The position numbers and the translations under genes were made by a program. The notes under the pieces were generated by a model. It saw nothing but the letters and a program-made list of their open reading frames with translations, did not search any database and was not told where the DNA came from. This document shows positions 1-11,728 of a DNA stretch of 64,000 nucleotides, in pieces. Location of the stretch: the NCBI GenBank assembly GCA_015680685.1, contig MNCI01010025.1, positions 314,860 to 378,859 of the forward strand, written 5' to 3'. Every line of letters begins with the position of its first letter. The first letter of the stretch is position 1. The stretch is from Gnetum montanum. Lineage: Eukaryota; Streptophyta; Gnetopsida; Gnetales; Gnetaceae.

Positions 1-447
1 ATTATTTAAAATTTTTAAATTTTATCTACCGATTCACCACCATCGGTTAGAATTATCTCTGGACAGTTCTCCTGATGTGCTCCCGTGTGCTCCTGTGTCC
101 CTGTTGTCTTATCCATCGGACTGGTATGCAATGCCGAATGCATCGACATTGGTCATGGCAGTTGTTTGAAGGTAAATTGTAGGACATACCACCTAAAATT
201 CGAAATGAATCTTTCGGAAGGAAGAAGCCCTGTTTTAGCGATGAAATAACTGGACAAATTTCTTTTGAAGTTGTAGGGATGAACCAGAAATGCGCTTGCT
301 CGTTGTTTGCCCTTTGCTCTCTACCTTTCGTCCTCTGTTCTATTATTTTTTGTTTCCTGCATTGTGTTTGTGGATGCATGGGATAGAACCCCCAAAAACG
401 TAGATTTCGATTTGGGTTTGGGTTTCTGCTTCTTTGCACTACTCACT

Positions 448-630
448 CTATTGAATGCAGGGTTTTAGCATCGATACAGGTGCTGGTGCTGGTGCTGCTG
501 CCACCTTCTCTGCCACTGTCGTCTTTCCTCCCACAAACTCACACACAGATTTTCCTGAGCTAGGGTTCGTATTGGGCATCGGAGGCGCCTCAGATACCAT
601 CGCATCTGTTTCAATTTGAGCCATCCACAT
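448..630 (-). CDS. unassigned short open frame, possible first exon
   Basis: A 60-residue frame begins MWMAQIETDA and contains an Ala/Pro-rich stretch near its end. The surrounding DNA (about 440-800) is richer in GC and less repetitive than the rest of the window, which suggests low-copy gene DNA. A second minus-strand frame (53-439) follows in another phase, and no convincing splice junction links the two. No family is recognised. It could be the 5' exon of a host gene whose remainder lies left of the window, or chance. Confidence 0.2.
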   Translation of the reverse strand: MWMAQIETDAMVSEAPPMPNTNPSSGKSVCEFVGGKTTVAEKVAAAPAPAPVSMLKPCIQ

Positions 631-639
631 AGGCCAAAC

Positions 640-1330
640 GTGATGAACTCAATGCAACTATGTTATTCGGAACAATGGCGCTGCCCCTTGCACCCACTGC
701 CTGCGTGTTCTATCGGAGTTATTTGCTGAATTAACCCTGCCGAAATAGACCCATGAATTCCCAAGAACACCCAAACAGAATCTGTGAACAAGGCCGCAAT
801 TTTCTGCAAATTTCAGAGCAAATTAGGGCCACGATTTTCTGCAAATTAGGGCCACAATTTGTGTTGTTAGTATGCCACACCTAGGAATTCCATTTTTCAT
901 TTTGTTGTACCGCGTGAGTGAACCTCCAAACCATATACTAAAATATTTGCATCTTTCAACATATTTTATCTCCTTTGAAAGGTAACGGATGCTTGATGAT
1001 GTTGCCAATTTTTGCTTCAAAAGTTACTTCACATCAAACCTATCATCTCATTAAAATTTTAATTTACTCCACAAAGCTTTAACATGCCCTCAGCCCTTGA
1101 ATATAACTTTGATCATTCTTGTAACTTACCAAACTCAAAGCCTTGAATCTTACTATTCCATAAAATGGCCAAATGCATCAACAGTAAGCATCTCCAATAG
1201 CCCCAAAACTACACCAAACCTAGTTTTGTTCCTTACCATGGATAGATTGGTAGAAGCCAAAAATGAATTAAATTGATTGCCTAGTGACCATTTCTTAATA
1301 CTCAGTGATCCTTAGACCTTGTTGGAACCC
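640..1330. other. non-coding stretch, nothing recognised
   Basis: No gene is supported here. The only structure seen is a short direct repeat of a phrase reading ttagggccac(a/g)attt near 830-860. Confidence 0.4.
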
Positions 1331-1709
1331 TTTAGAGCTTCGGAAGGCCCCAAATATGGCACAAACCATAATCCTCTTCTCATCCATGTTGGGGCAATCA
1401 TGCCTAGTGTGGAAGAAAAGGGGGGAGATTTCATAAGGCACTTAGAAGCCTCCAAATTATAAAATCTTAACACCAAACATTGGCCATCAACACTAGTAAC
1501 CTTGAAGGTTGACATGCATGGATGATCAGCTATTGATTTGGCCTACATCTAACTTTTTTCATTAAGAGAGATATTTTCCATGTTGAGCATTCCATCTTTA
1601 ATGTGAGAAAAAGCGACTTGACCTTAGGCATTGATGGACAACACCAAAAACCCTATGAACACTCATTCATAGCTAGATTGATCATAAAAGGGTAAAAAAT
1701 ATTTTCGTC

Positions 1710-1752
1710 TATTTTTCCATGCTAAGCATGAAAGAACTAGCATGGAAAAATA
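1710..1752. repeat. perfect 15-bp hairpin, unit of the 184-bp array
   Basis: Arms 1710-1724 (TATTTTTCCATGCTA) and 1738-1752 are exact reverse complements around a 13-base loop. It is the best preserved hairpin in the array. Confidence 0.85.
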
Positions 1753-2632
1753 GGAGAAAGCCCAAAAATTTACCTAATTAACCTTGAAACAATCAAATTT
1801 CAACATCAAGAATCAAGAATAGATGCCAACAAACTTAGAAGTTTGCATGCATGATAAAAAGTGCTCACAAATGGTCAAAAATATTTTCCCCAAATTTTCC
1901 ATGCTAAGCATAGAATAACTAGTGTAAACATAGTGGGGAAAGCCTAGAAATTACTTAATAACCTTTGAAACAATCAAATTTTAACATTATATGTTAGTAG
2001 TTGATACTAGCAAGCTTAGAATCCTACATGCATGACTAAAAGTGATCAAAAATGGCAAAAATTCTTTCTACCAAATTTTCCAAACTAAGAATGGAATCCC
2101 TAGTGTGCAAATAAGAGGAAAAGCTTAAACCCCACTCTTCAACATTTGAAATAGAAAAATTTTAGCACCAGACATTAACCATCATCACTAAAAACCTCAA
2201 GGATCCACATCCATGAACAAAAATAATGTAAAATAATACAAATCTATTTCCTCCAATTTTCCATGATAGGCATTCTATTCCTAGTGTGAGAAAAAATGGA
2301 GAACCTCAAAAACCACTTGGCAAACCAATAAACTAGCCAGTTTTGATCCCAAACCCTAGTGTTCAACCTTGGTAGTCCTAAAGGCTAATGTGCAGGATTG
2401 ATTAAAGTTAAAACTAGGCTAGATCTAAGTTTTATGATATCTCCATACTTGGATTCCTCTAACTTCATGCTATGCAACATGAAAATTAAGAGGGGAATCC
2501 ATTTTGAATCAATAACTACCTTAGAATCACATTAATTAGAGTTGCATATGCTCTAGGACCTTGCCATCATTTTTTGGAGGCTTCAAACTTCAAGATACTA
2601 ATGTTAAAATTCTAAAACTAAATTCCTCCTAG

Positions 2633-2669
2633 TTTTCCACACTAAGCATCCAAATCCTAGTGTGGAAAA
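2633..2669. repeat. perfect 12-bp hairpin with substituted arms
   Basis: Arms 2633-2644 (TTTTCCACACTA) and 2658-2669 (TAGTGTGGAAAA) pair exactly around a 13-base loop. Compared with the hairpin at 1710-1752, two positions in the left arm differ and both partners in the right arm changed to match. Confidence 0.85.
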
Positions 2670-4019
2670 ATGGAAGAATCCCAAGAAATAATTAGAAATA
2701 TCCAAAATGATCAAAATTTTACATCAAACCCTAGTCCTCAACCCCAATAGCTCTAGAGGCTACCATGCATAGTTGACTGAGGTCAAACTTGGCCTAGATC
2801 TTAGTTGCATGATTCTTCCATGCTATGAATCCATTTTTCCTTGCTGAAGATAGTATCCTTAGAAAGGAAACTCAATGGGAAACTTTTTTGGGACACTTAA
2901 ACACTTTAGAATGACATTAAATGATTGTTCATGCAATCTAGAACCGTGGTAGCAACCATTGGAGCCCTTAAAATTTATGAGACTAATCCCATATGGCTAA
3001 AAAGTATTTTCCCTTAGTTTTCCATTCTAAGCTCTTCACCCCTAGCATGGAAAAATGGAGGAAAGCTAGAAAACCAGTTGGGGATGTCCAAAATTGCTAA
3101 ATTTTGACATGGATCCATAGCCCTTGACCCTAGCAACTCTAAAAAGTAACATGTAGGGTCGATTGTAATTTGAAATAGCCTAGATATAGGATTATTACTT
3201 CTTCCATGTTTGAGTAACTTCCCTAGTGTGGAAATAAGGGGGGAAATTTTCTTCTCCAATTTTTATGGCAAGAAGGCACTCCTGAAAGCTAAAGATTTAC
3301 ATCGAAGAAGCAAAGGATCACATAGAATAAATATTTTGCTTATTTGATCTTATTTCAACCTGTATAACTAATTCTTATCAGTTTTCCACACTAGAGTAAC
3401 TTCTCCAATGTGGAAACAATGGGAAAGACCATAATTTTCCTTAAACAATCTTCATATGTGTCTTAGTTTAGCTAGAAACTTGCAAATTTGAAGTCTATAG
3501 CCATAGGGGCCTAGCAAGGTAGTCAAAGTGCCCCTAAATCATTCAAAATTCAAAAAACAAGTGTTTCCATATTTTTACACACTAAGGATACTATGCTCAA
3601 TGTGGAAAAAAGTGGGGGACACATTTTAACAGATGTTGACACTCAAAATTACCTCAAATTACCTTGGAACAAAGCTAGGAGATGCATAAGTTCCAGATCT
3701 AGACTCTAGCTATTTATTTGATCATATTTGATCTTATTTTTTCTTGTCTTTTATTTTTTCATGCTAAACCCCTTATTTTCCATGCTAGCCAGTGTGGAGA
3801 CAAGGAGGGAAGGCTTTAGAACCTACTTTTTGGCCTTTACAAACATCTGGAATGCTTAATTTTGTTGGATATGATCCTATGCTACCTTAGGAAGATCCTA
3901 GTACCTTAATTTTGGACCTTTAAGCACCTCAAACCTATTTTCCTTAGTTTCCACACTAAGGATCCCTATTTCTAAATTGAGCCTAGTGTGAAAGCCTCAA
4001 AATACTTGATTTTTGGGTC

Positions 4020-4655
4020 TAAATAGCCTAGAAATAGCTCCAATTAATGCTTGAACTCATCTAATAGCCTTGTAGCCTCAAAACATGGCCCAAAAGGCCT
4101 AAAACTAGCATAAAAACTAACTATTTTTGGCATATATTAACCAAATTATATATATATAACCTATTTTTCTTGAGTTTTACCTTATTATGTAATGTTTTGG
4201 CTTATTTTTGGACTTATGTTACCTTGTTAACCTTGTTAGTCTTCTATGGCCTTTATACAACCTTATATGTTTTCTATTTGTCTTATTACAATTCAATTTA
4301 CCTTTTTAGCCTTTAAATGGTATCAAATAGTGGGGTTTTTCCTTACCTGACTACTGTTTGATACCATATAATCATGGCTCGCAAAGGCCTTAAACTAGCA
4401 TCATGGCATGTTAATGCCTAAAACACATAAAATTGTGTCCTTTATTGACCATTTGTAGCCTAATAATTTCCCTTGTTTAACATTTAACTGATCTTTTTTC
4501 ACCTCTATTAACTTTTCCGAAATGACAATATCTCACTGATGACCTTAAATGACCTTAATTTCATTAGATTTGCATGTGTTTTATGGCATTTTAACATTAT
4601 TTATTGACTTTTATCTAGGTTCCACTTAATATGCTTTTAGTTGAAATGTAGGATT
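4020..4655. other. AT-rich stretch with an 11-bp inverted repeat
   Basis: No gene is seen. Arms 4317-4327 (ATGGTATCAAA) and 4357-4367 (TTTGATACCAT) are exact reverse complements around 29 bases. The left arm resembles the start of an initiator-Met-type primer-binding site (TGGTATCA), but no LTR end precedes it. A 'tttgataccat' phrase recurs near 9250. Confidence 0.5.
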
Positions 4656-4660
4656 AAAGT

Positions 4661-6266
4661 ATGAGTACCCAGGAGAAAATTAGTTTACCTTTGTATCTAA
4701 ATGGAGCACATGGTGATATTAAATGATATATTGACCTTGATTACCTAGATCGTGAGCATAAGAGTCTTGTAGGCCACATAGCCTCAATAGAGAAACCTCT
4801 AGAATGGCCTATAGACCTAGTTAAAACCCTTGACATAGAAGTAAGAGATATAACCAAGGACTTTCTAGTTGAGGTTCCTCTCACAACACACAATGGTAAA
4901 GAGAAAATCCTTGAACTAAGTTCCTCACTAGAGCCTTAATGTTCCAAGACATCATCAAAGTCTTACAAAATAACAATATGAAATATGTGAGGCCTAGACG
5001 CATGTCTAGTCTAGCACAACATCATACTAGATCCTATCATTAGACTAGTTAATTAGAAAGTGTGCAAGATTAGACTTGATTTGGCCTTCGTATTTCACAA
5101 TGAAGTCTCAAAGCTCTACAAAGCAAGTTTCATTAGGATTGTTAACTACATAGAATGGGTATCCAACATTATAGTACTTCCTAAGGAAAATTTGAGTATC
5201 CATATTTGCATTGATTTTTGAGACCTAAATATAGCAACTATCAAGGAGGACTTCCCTTTGTGTAGTAGTGATCAATTTATCGATACTACAACTAGACATG
5301 CCTTGTTGTCCTTTATGGATAGATTCTCAAGATATAACCAAATTAGGATCAATCTAGAGCATAAACTTAGCATGACCTTGATGATTCCATAGGGTATGTT
5401 TTATTATTCCATGATGTCCTTTGTCCTTAAGAATGTAGGAGTGACATACTAGAGAGTCATGACCTATATCTTTAGTGAATACATGTTAGGTTTCTTTAAT
5501 GTTTACATACATGACATATTTGTGAAGTCTAAGATAGCAAATGATCATGCTAATGAACTTGATTTTATTTTTAAATGATGCCTCACATATGAGCTGAGGC
5601 TCAATCTTAAGAAGTGTCTCTTCATTGTCAAGATTGGTAAGATGATTGGCTTTGTAGTCTCTAAAGTAGGGATACACATAGATCCTGATAAAGTTAATTC
5701 CATATCTAAATTAGTAGCACCTACCATATTTAAATAGGTTTAGGGATTACAAGGAATATTATAGTTTACTTGTAGGTTTATCACTAGGCTTATAGATAAG
5801 TTATAGTCCATGGAACACTTTCTTAAGAAATACTATGAGTGGACAGTTCTATGCCAAGAGGCCTTTGAAAACCTTAAGCAAGAGTTGATACAACTTTTAA
5901 TAGTCTATCCTTTACAAGAGGGTATGTCATTTTACATTTATCTCACCATCTTTGATACATCCATTACCTCTCTAATATATTAGAAATGTGATGACAAAGT
6001 AGAAATGCCTATATCATCCTATAATTTGTGAGGACAACATACTTAGAGCCTTAATGACCAACATCTATGATAATAGTCCTATAAAATGATGGAAATCCAT
6101 AACCACAAAGTTTTACCTCCATTACATCTATCAATCCTTAACAATTAGCTATAGCTTTACAACTCACAATTTCACCTATTGATGACCAAGAAGCCATAGA
6201 TCTTGAGTTCCCTGATGAAGACATTAACATAGTCAGCCAAGAACTTGAGGGTTATGAGGTAGTCAT
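4661..6266 (+). pseudogene. element C pol remnant: RT and RNase H, left part (Ty3/gypsy, Tat-like)
   Basis: Plus-strand remnant of a Ty3/gypsy polyprotein that would copy element RNA into DNA. From about 5100 it reads as reverse transcriptase: a WVSNIIVLPK stretch, a CIDF..DLN motif, LLSFMDRFSRYNQIRI, then YIHD near 5500 where active enzymes have YVDD. RNase H follows (EWTVLCQEAFENLKQEL near 5850, FYIYLTIFDTSI near 5935). Many in-frame stops make it non-functional, and one catalytic Asp position of YVDD is changed to His. Just before 6267 it reads DDQEAIDLEF...EGYEVVI, the lead-in to a second RNase H that resumes at 7808. Upstream sequence from ATG 4661 may be the protease-RT spacer. Confidence 0.8.
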
Positions 6267-7104
6267 TGTAACGACAAAAAATGTTGACAGCTGGAAATAC
6301 CGACCGAGATCCCGTGTATACAATTTTAACCACGGATCCACATGAGGGCTATGCTGGAAAAAGCGGATCCGCGGCACCCTGAACGGTCTTGTCGATCAAA
6401 CAGGGACTTACGGGTCAGTAAAACAATGAAGATTATGGATCCTTGCGTGCTTTGAGTGGATTCGAGGGAGGAAAACGACGTGGATGGATCACTACGCTGA
6501 TAACGTCGAAAACGCTGAAGAGACGCTAATCAAGAAAGAAACGCATGATTTTCAAAGATCTATGTTTCAATTCTTGAAAGAATGTATATTACGTTACAAT
6601 GGGAGAGACCCCCGATAACTTGGTGTAAAAATGAGCACAAAAAAACAAAGAAACTATCTAGATAGAAGTCCGATCTACCTCGTAGGCCAAAGCTGGGATG
6701 CAAGGATGGTCAAGCTTTGAGGTCTGCTGATCAATTGTTTCTGACCGGTAGAGTCTGCAAACTGGGCGAGACAATCTCACAATCCGTGTTCTGCTTCTTT
6801 GCTTCGAGTAGGTTCTGCACAGGGCAGCGATCGCTAATGGAATGTTCTTTCTTGTTGCTAAGCCTTAAGTGCACTGTGCTCTATTCTTGCTGAAGGATGA
6901 TGCTATTGGCAGTTGTCAAAAGGTTGCTCTCTGTTTCTCTGCTCAAGGTGATAAGTGCTTCCTTGTTCAGAAAATGCTCTTGCCCTTTTGATTTTCTGCC
7001 GCACAAAGTGATAAATGCTCTAGTGCTCAGAAAAATGCCTCTGCTTCCTTCTTTCTTTTCGCCCCCCTTTTCTTCCTCTCTTTTTTGTACCTTTGTCAAC
7101 TAAG

Positions 7105-7115
7105 GTATTTATAAG
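7105..7115 (-). promoter_or_regulatory. TATA box of the solo LTR
   Basis: CTTATAAATAC on the minus strand. Equivalent positions in sister LTRs read CTTATAAATA (28850-28841) and CTTATGAATAC (12391-12381). Confidence 0.55.
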
Positions 7116-7356
7116 CCACGACGCTTCGTGGAAGCGGTGCAATCCTGATGACGTGAGTCCCAGACATTTCGGGTCCCATTGACCATTTTAAGTCAGACTG
7201 TGACTATGCACAACACATTCGTTTGCGCGTTGTGCCTGCGAAGAGCAAGTACATGTTGAGCATGCTTCAACTACTCTCAGGCTGTATTAGACTCATCCAC
7301 GTTGTTTTGCATGTATGAGCGCAATCTAGTGTAAAAACAATAGGCTCAAAATTGTT

Positions 7357-7552
7357 TTACGCTCATTATGCAGCTGTGCATGATGAAGCGTAAACAATGT
7401 GTAACTTACGCTCACTACGCAACTACACGTGATGAAGCGTAAACAATGTGTAGCTTACGCTCACTATGCAGCTGCGCGTGATGAAGCGTAAACAATGTAT
7501 AACTTACGCTCACTACGCAGCTATGCGTGATGAAGCGTAAACAATGCCTAGC
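7357..7552. repeat. four tandem 49-bp near-palindromic units in U3
   Basis: TTACGCTC starts at 7357, 7406, 7455 and 7504, an exact 49-bp period. Each unit runs TTACGCTCAC, a CGCAGCTGCG-like centre, GTGATGAAGCGTAA, then an AACAATG-type tail. Outer (TTACGC/GCGTAA) and inner (TCAC/GTGA) parts are inverted repeats. A diverged fifth unit begins near 7684. They sit upstream of the minus-strand TATA box, where enhancer repeats would be expected. Confidence 0.85.
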
Positions 7553-7807
7553 TTTAATGATGACATAAGCAATGGTAGGCACCGCCGCGTAACAAGTGTA
7601 AAGACAAGTTATCTATATGCCATGAGAAAAATGTCGCGCTGTTGTGCTTCTCTGGACCCTGCCTTCGACTATTTTGGAGCTTATTACGCTCATTACGCTG
7701 CCATGCGTAATAGAGCGTAAACTTGTCCTTGCACAAAGCTGATGCGCGCTCTCGCTTGAATTGCGAATCTTTGCCTGAGGCCGACTCGTAATTTTCATAG
7801 TGTTTCA

Positions 7808-8260
7808 GTCATGAACTTTGATGAAGCTTCAAGCACCCATGGGGATATTGCTGCTACAATTTTAATATTTCCATTTGGTGAGATTTGATCCTTTACCTAT
7901 CATTTTGGGTTCCCATTAACCAACAACATAGTAGAATATGAGGGTTTGATTAGAGAGATAATGGTAGCTCATGACCTAGGAATTAGATTCCTAACCATCA
8001 AAGGTGATTCATAACTTGTGGTTAACTAAGGAACTAGAAACACCACAAAAAAATTATGTGTTATAGCTAATCTTTATCATGTAGCTTTCACCCCATGAAA
8101 CCCAGCACAAAACTTCATTGTAAATGTGAAAATTGTAATCCACAAAGGGTAATTTCACATACTTTATACCTTTGTGGCTAAAAAATGCTTCATAAGTAGT
8201 TAAAGACTCATTTTTCAAGTGAAACAAATTTTCCTAGTATTTATCTCTAGGCTTGGGAGG
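7808..8260 (+). pseudogene. element C second RNase H, right part
   Basis: Continuation of the interrupted domain. It reads VMNFDEASSTHGDIAATILI, then NNIVEYEGLIREIMVAHDLG and a FLTIKGDS motif, matching the extra RNase H of Tat-clade elements (DGAS...EY..L...GDS pattern). The frame joins across the solo LTR with the duplicated GTCAT supplying its first codon. Stops follow from about 8010. Confidence 0.8.
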
Positions 8261-8800
8261 TCAAAAATGCCTTTTATAATGCCAAGAAGTCACTTGACGG
8301 GTTCTATGAGAGGCATACGTTTTTCTACACTAGAAACACAAGTAGGGAGGTAGATTTCACCTACCCCCAACATAGAAGGTTGAGGATTTTGAACTTTTTT
8401 TTCCTTCAACATGGAAACCACATGCACAACCTAGAAATTCATCATAGAAGTTTCCTTCCCAACCTAGAAAAATTTCCCCCTTAACATGGAAGTTTCTCCC
8501 TAGCATGAAAACTTTCACCCCTCAACATGGAAGTCTGCTCCCCTCCTTTCCCACCCCCAACCCCCCCTCTTCCCCCCTTCCCTCTTTACTCTAGAGTATT
8601 CATCCCTAGTGTGAAAGATTTAATTACCCAACATTGAAGCCACAAAAGCAAAAATTCATTACCTCATGCACTTCAACATTGACCAACCACATCAACAAGC
8701 ATGGTGGAGAGCTTAGTGTGGAAGATTCATCTCCACCATGAAAGGTGTGCCATAGTTACTATTTATAGTAAATGAAATGGCCATGGGGGGAAGTAGTTAC
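8261..8800. other. non-coding 3' part of element C
   Basis: No gene. Pyrimidine-rich with C runs near 8540-8580. It contains several short phrases of the 'caacatggaa' and 'tagtgtggaa' type that echo the hairpin cores of the array at 1.3-4.0 kb. A G-rich run near 8784-8792 could be a polypurine tract. Confidence 0.35.
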
Positions 8801-9654
8801 TATGTATGGTAGCCCCCAAAATTTGAGGACCCATCTCACCTAAAATTGCAATCATATCACTGGCCAAATCATATCCAATTTGTATCCTCATTCGTGGCCC
8901 AAAGATCCTATAAAAGGCAACCTCAAACATTATTTAGAGGTTCCAAAATTTTCAAAATTTTTAGCAATATTAGTTCTATTATATTTTTAAAATTTTTTGC
9001 ATTTTTTACAATTTCATAGTATGGTCATTTTCAAGCACTCAAGAGCTCTTGCAAGTTCCCATACTTGCAATCTCTAGAACCCAAGACTGGAAGCATTGTA
9101 GCCTTAAGATTTGTGAATTTTAGGTGTCAACACTACACTTTTGGGATTTTTAATCCCCAGCATGGAGCAATCTAGCATTCAAATTTTCCACTTCTGTCAC
9201 CCCTTAGTAGTGACCCAACTTGTAGTTCTAGGGTTATAACAATGAAGGAAGATTTGATACCATTAGGAGTGGCCTAACACCTGGATCATTGAGCAAATCA
9301 CATTGGCTTCAATAGGCTTTGAAGTCTTGCATAAGTAATCATCCTTTTTTCTCATCTACACATAATTTTTAAACATTTCTCTACCTAATTCTTTATTCTT
9401 TCTCAATAAATTTTTAGGTTTAGGGTTTAGGGTTTGAAAATAAATTTTGTTTTCTATGCATTATTTAGATCTTCTTATATTCTCATTTTTTACATCTCAT
9501 AAGTCCCTTATTAATTTTCTAGATTAGCTAGGGCACATTAAATTCCATTTCTCTTTGTGAGGACCTAAGGATTTGGGATTGGGAAGCTATTGTACTTAGG
9601 ATCCTTAGTTTTTTTCTAGCGATTGAGGTTTTCAGTCACAAAAATTTTTCTTTG
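8800..9654 (+). repeat. possible LTR with promoter (element C?)
   Basis: TATAAAAGG at 8909 is a good plus-strand TATA box followed by AT-rich sequence. The block lies where a 3' LTR of element C would be expected, after a G-rich run. No matching 5' copy was found to the left, so the assignment is tentative. A telomere-like GGTTTAGGGTTTAGGGTTT run lies at 9414-9436. Confidence 0.3.
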
Positions 9655-11680
9655 TGTAGCATCCAAAAACATTGATGTTTGGAACATTGAGAGGTCATCG
9701 AGAATATAGCCTAACCCCAAGTCTATGAGAGGGTCTTGTTGGAGAAAATGGAAATGAGGTGCCTTGAATGATCTAGTCGATCAAATAGGAACATATGAGC
9801 GTCACACATGGGAGTTGTAACAAGCAGAATCATGACATGGATAACAATGGGAGTGTAACAATGTGAGTGCATCAATGTGTATTGACAATAGAATTAAGCA
9901 ATTACACTAGAAATTTAAAATACATAGTGCAAGAAAATAAAATGAGAGTTTAAGTGAAGAAATGCATTACCCAAAGATTGGGGAACGTAACTTTTGATTA
10001 AATGGTATGTAAAGTTGGCACATGGTGTCAGACAAGCATAGCGAGGTAGAAAGGTAGAATGGTCACAATCCCTGGGACACTGCAGATGCAGTGTTGGTAG
10101 CTGCAAAGGAGGTAGAACATATTGGGTGGTAGTTTTCACACTGTGTGGGTGCTAGGAAGACTATGTCACAGTACTTCTCCAAGCATCAAGCTTGGATTCT
10201 CAAGTGTGGGAGTGCTCAAGGTATGAAGAGTGCTCTAATGCTTAACGCTCAAAGTTATTTGTTGACAAACCTTTTTGCTAACCAACCCTTAAAATACAAA
10301 TTTCTAGGGTGTTTATAGAGCTAGGGTTTATGGGAGATGTGGATTGAGTGCCACGTGTCCTAGTTCCACATAGCACGGGTGTAAAAAAATCATGTTGGCA
10401 TGCTATGCTCAAAGTGTTAAGTTCCAAGTATCAAGCTCAATGTTGCTATGCTCTATAGGATAGGAACAGGAATTGAAAATCTACCAAACTGTGACCATAA
10501 TACCTAAATCACATGTGCCAAAGTTTGAAGGACTACCATGTACCTACAAACAATGCCAAAAAATGCAATTTAGAGCCTATGCTCTGAGACTATGTCTTCC
10601 CCCTCTTTCAGGTAGGGTCAAGCATAAGAATAATTTTTGGAATCAATAAGGGATGCGAAAGGAAAGTAAACTATAGATCTTGACTGCTGGAAGGATGTTA
10701 GAGCTAAGCATAAGGTCAATGCTAAGTTTTGGTATCTTATTGAGGCATTTGGTGGCATTTTCCAAGTGTTATGCTATCTATGCTACACATCATAGTGGAG
10801 TGTAGCGTAAACACTTAGAAAATTTTTGCAATTTTGGCCTGCTATGCTATCTATGTTGCATAGCATAGTAGAGCATAGCACTCCTATTTTGATTAATTTT
10901 TCCAGAAATAGAAATGCCACTCTAGGATGTAGCAAGATAAGTGACTATAGAAGCCAAAAAATGCATCTTCCATGTTAGAAGAGCTTGACACCTCCTCGTT
11001 TCACACTTGGAAAACTATCAGTCTCAAAAACTTGTCATGCAAGCTACACTATGTAGCATAGTAGAGTGTAGAAATAATTTTCTGATGAATTTTTCCAAAA
11101 TTCACAAGGTTTCTTCATGGCATCCTAACCATGCCCTAAGGATGAAGTAGCATAGGCCATCTCAGTAGTCAAAAAATTATCAAATGCACCTTTCACATCT
11201 ATAAAGCTTGATAGACTTCTAGTCCAACACTTAGAAACATTTCCTATGTTGTCTCTATTCTGTAGCATAGCAGAGCCTAATAGGCCTAAAATATAGAAAA
11301 TTTTCCAAATTGTTTTATCCATCTTGAGAATCTTTGACACTTCTAGCCTAACACTTGGGTGGATTGGCAACTAAGACATGTGTCAAGCTAAGCAAGTTGA
11401 AGAGTGTAGCAAGCATGATAACCTAAGAGATAAAATTTTCCAAACTATTGGTCCATCCTCAGTGCCCTTTTGACTTCTTCTGGCTTGACATTTGTGCAAA
11501 CTGACCTTGGAAACATGTGCTACACTGGCTATGTTAGGCAGTGTAGTAGGTAGACTTGGAAAAATTTTTCAAACATTAGAACTTCTAGGGTGCTATGCTA
11601 TCTATGATGTACAGTGTGACACTAGACTTAGAAAAATTTCACCCAAGTTTTAATAGTTAGAAAAATCTACCATTGAGTCA
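9655..11680 (-). repeat. 3' LTR of element B
   Basis: Begins TGTAGCATCC and is related throughout to the LTRs at 6267, 11729 and 28174, with shared stretches at 9730-9800 and around the TATA region (10305-10370, CTCTATAAAC on the minus strand). Its right end is placed at 11680 because the next bases match the start of element A's internal region, including a purine-rich tract on the minus strand. It is longer than the other copies, through extra 'gcatagtagagtgtag'-like repeats in U3. It is much diverged, consistent with an older insertion. Confidence 0.7.
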
Positions 11681-11728
11681 TAGGAGCCCCTCTCTATGGA
11701 TGTCTAGAGGATTAACTCAAGAGATTTT
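11681..11728 (-). mobile_element. element B internal stub with polypurine tract
   Basis: Read on the minus strand, AGAGAGGGGCTCCTA sits next to the LTR, where the polypurine tract of a minus-strand element belongs. The 48 bases align with the first internal bases of element A (12961-13005), and the alignment continues at 29425 on the far side of element A. Confidence 0.65.

Larger units (their letters stand above)
1340..4010. repeat. degenerate tandem array, unit about 184 bp, with hairpin core
   Basis: A core reading TTTTCCAYRCTA, then about 13 bases, then TAGYRTGGAAAA recurs near 1390, 1575, 1715, 1897, 2075, 2256, 2633, 3020, 3205, 3381, 3575, 3780 and 3948, with fainter copies near 2450 and 2815. 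Most spacings fall between 175 and 195 bp. Each unit also carries loosely conserved flanks: a purine-rich run after the hairpin, then a phrase about 'caaattttgacatcaaaccctag'-like sequence and a 'catgcat' step. Units have diverged strongly. No coding sequence is seen. The array lies upstream of the plus-strand pol remnant and may be that element's non-coding region, but no LTR boundary was found to prove it. Confidence 0.7.
6267..7807 (-). repeat. solo LTR, same family as elements A and B
   Basis: Begins TGTAACGACA and ends TGTTTCA. The left part matches the LTRs at 9655, 11729 and 28174 (shared phrases about GGTCTTGTCGATCAAACAGGGACTTA). On the minus strand CTTATAAATAC (7115-7105) is a good TATA box, so transcription would run leftward, in line with the minus-strand genes of element A. 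At 1541 bp it is longer than the LTRs of A, partly because of the 49-bp tandem repeats in its U3. Confidence 0.85.
6262..7812. mobile_element. solo LTR insertion with GTCAT target duplication
   Basis: The LTR 6267-7807 is flanked by identical 5-bp direct repeats, GTCAT at 6262-6266 and at 7808-7812. It interrupts the second RNase H of element C, whose reading frame joins across the insertion. No internal element sequence is present, so this is a solo LTR left by LTR-LTR recombination. Confidence 0.9.

Noticed and set aside
6881-7103. Overlapping open frames on both strands in the solo LTR
   Set aside because: Low-complexity LTR sequence open on both strands. No coding signal.
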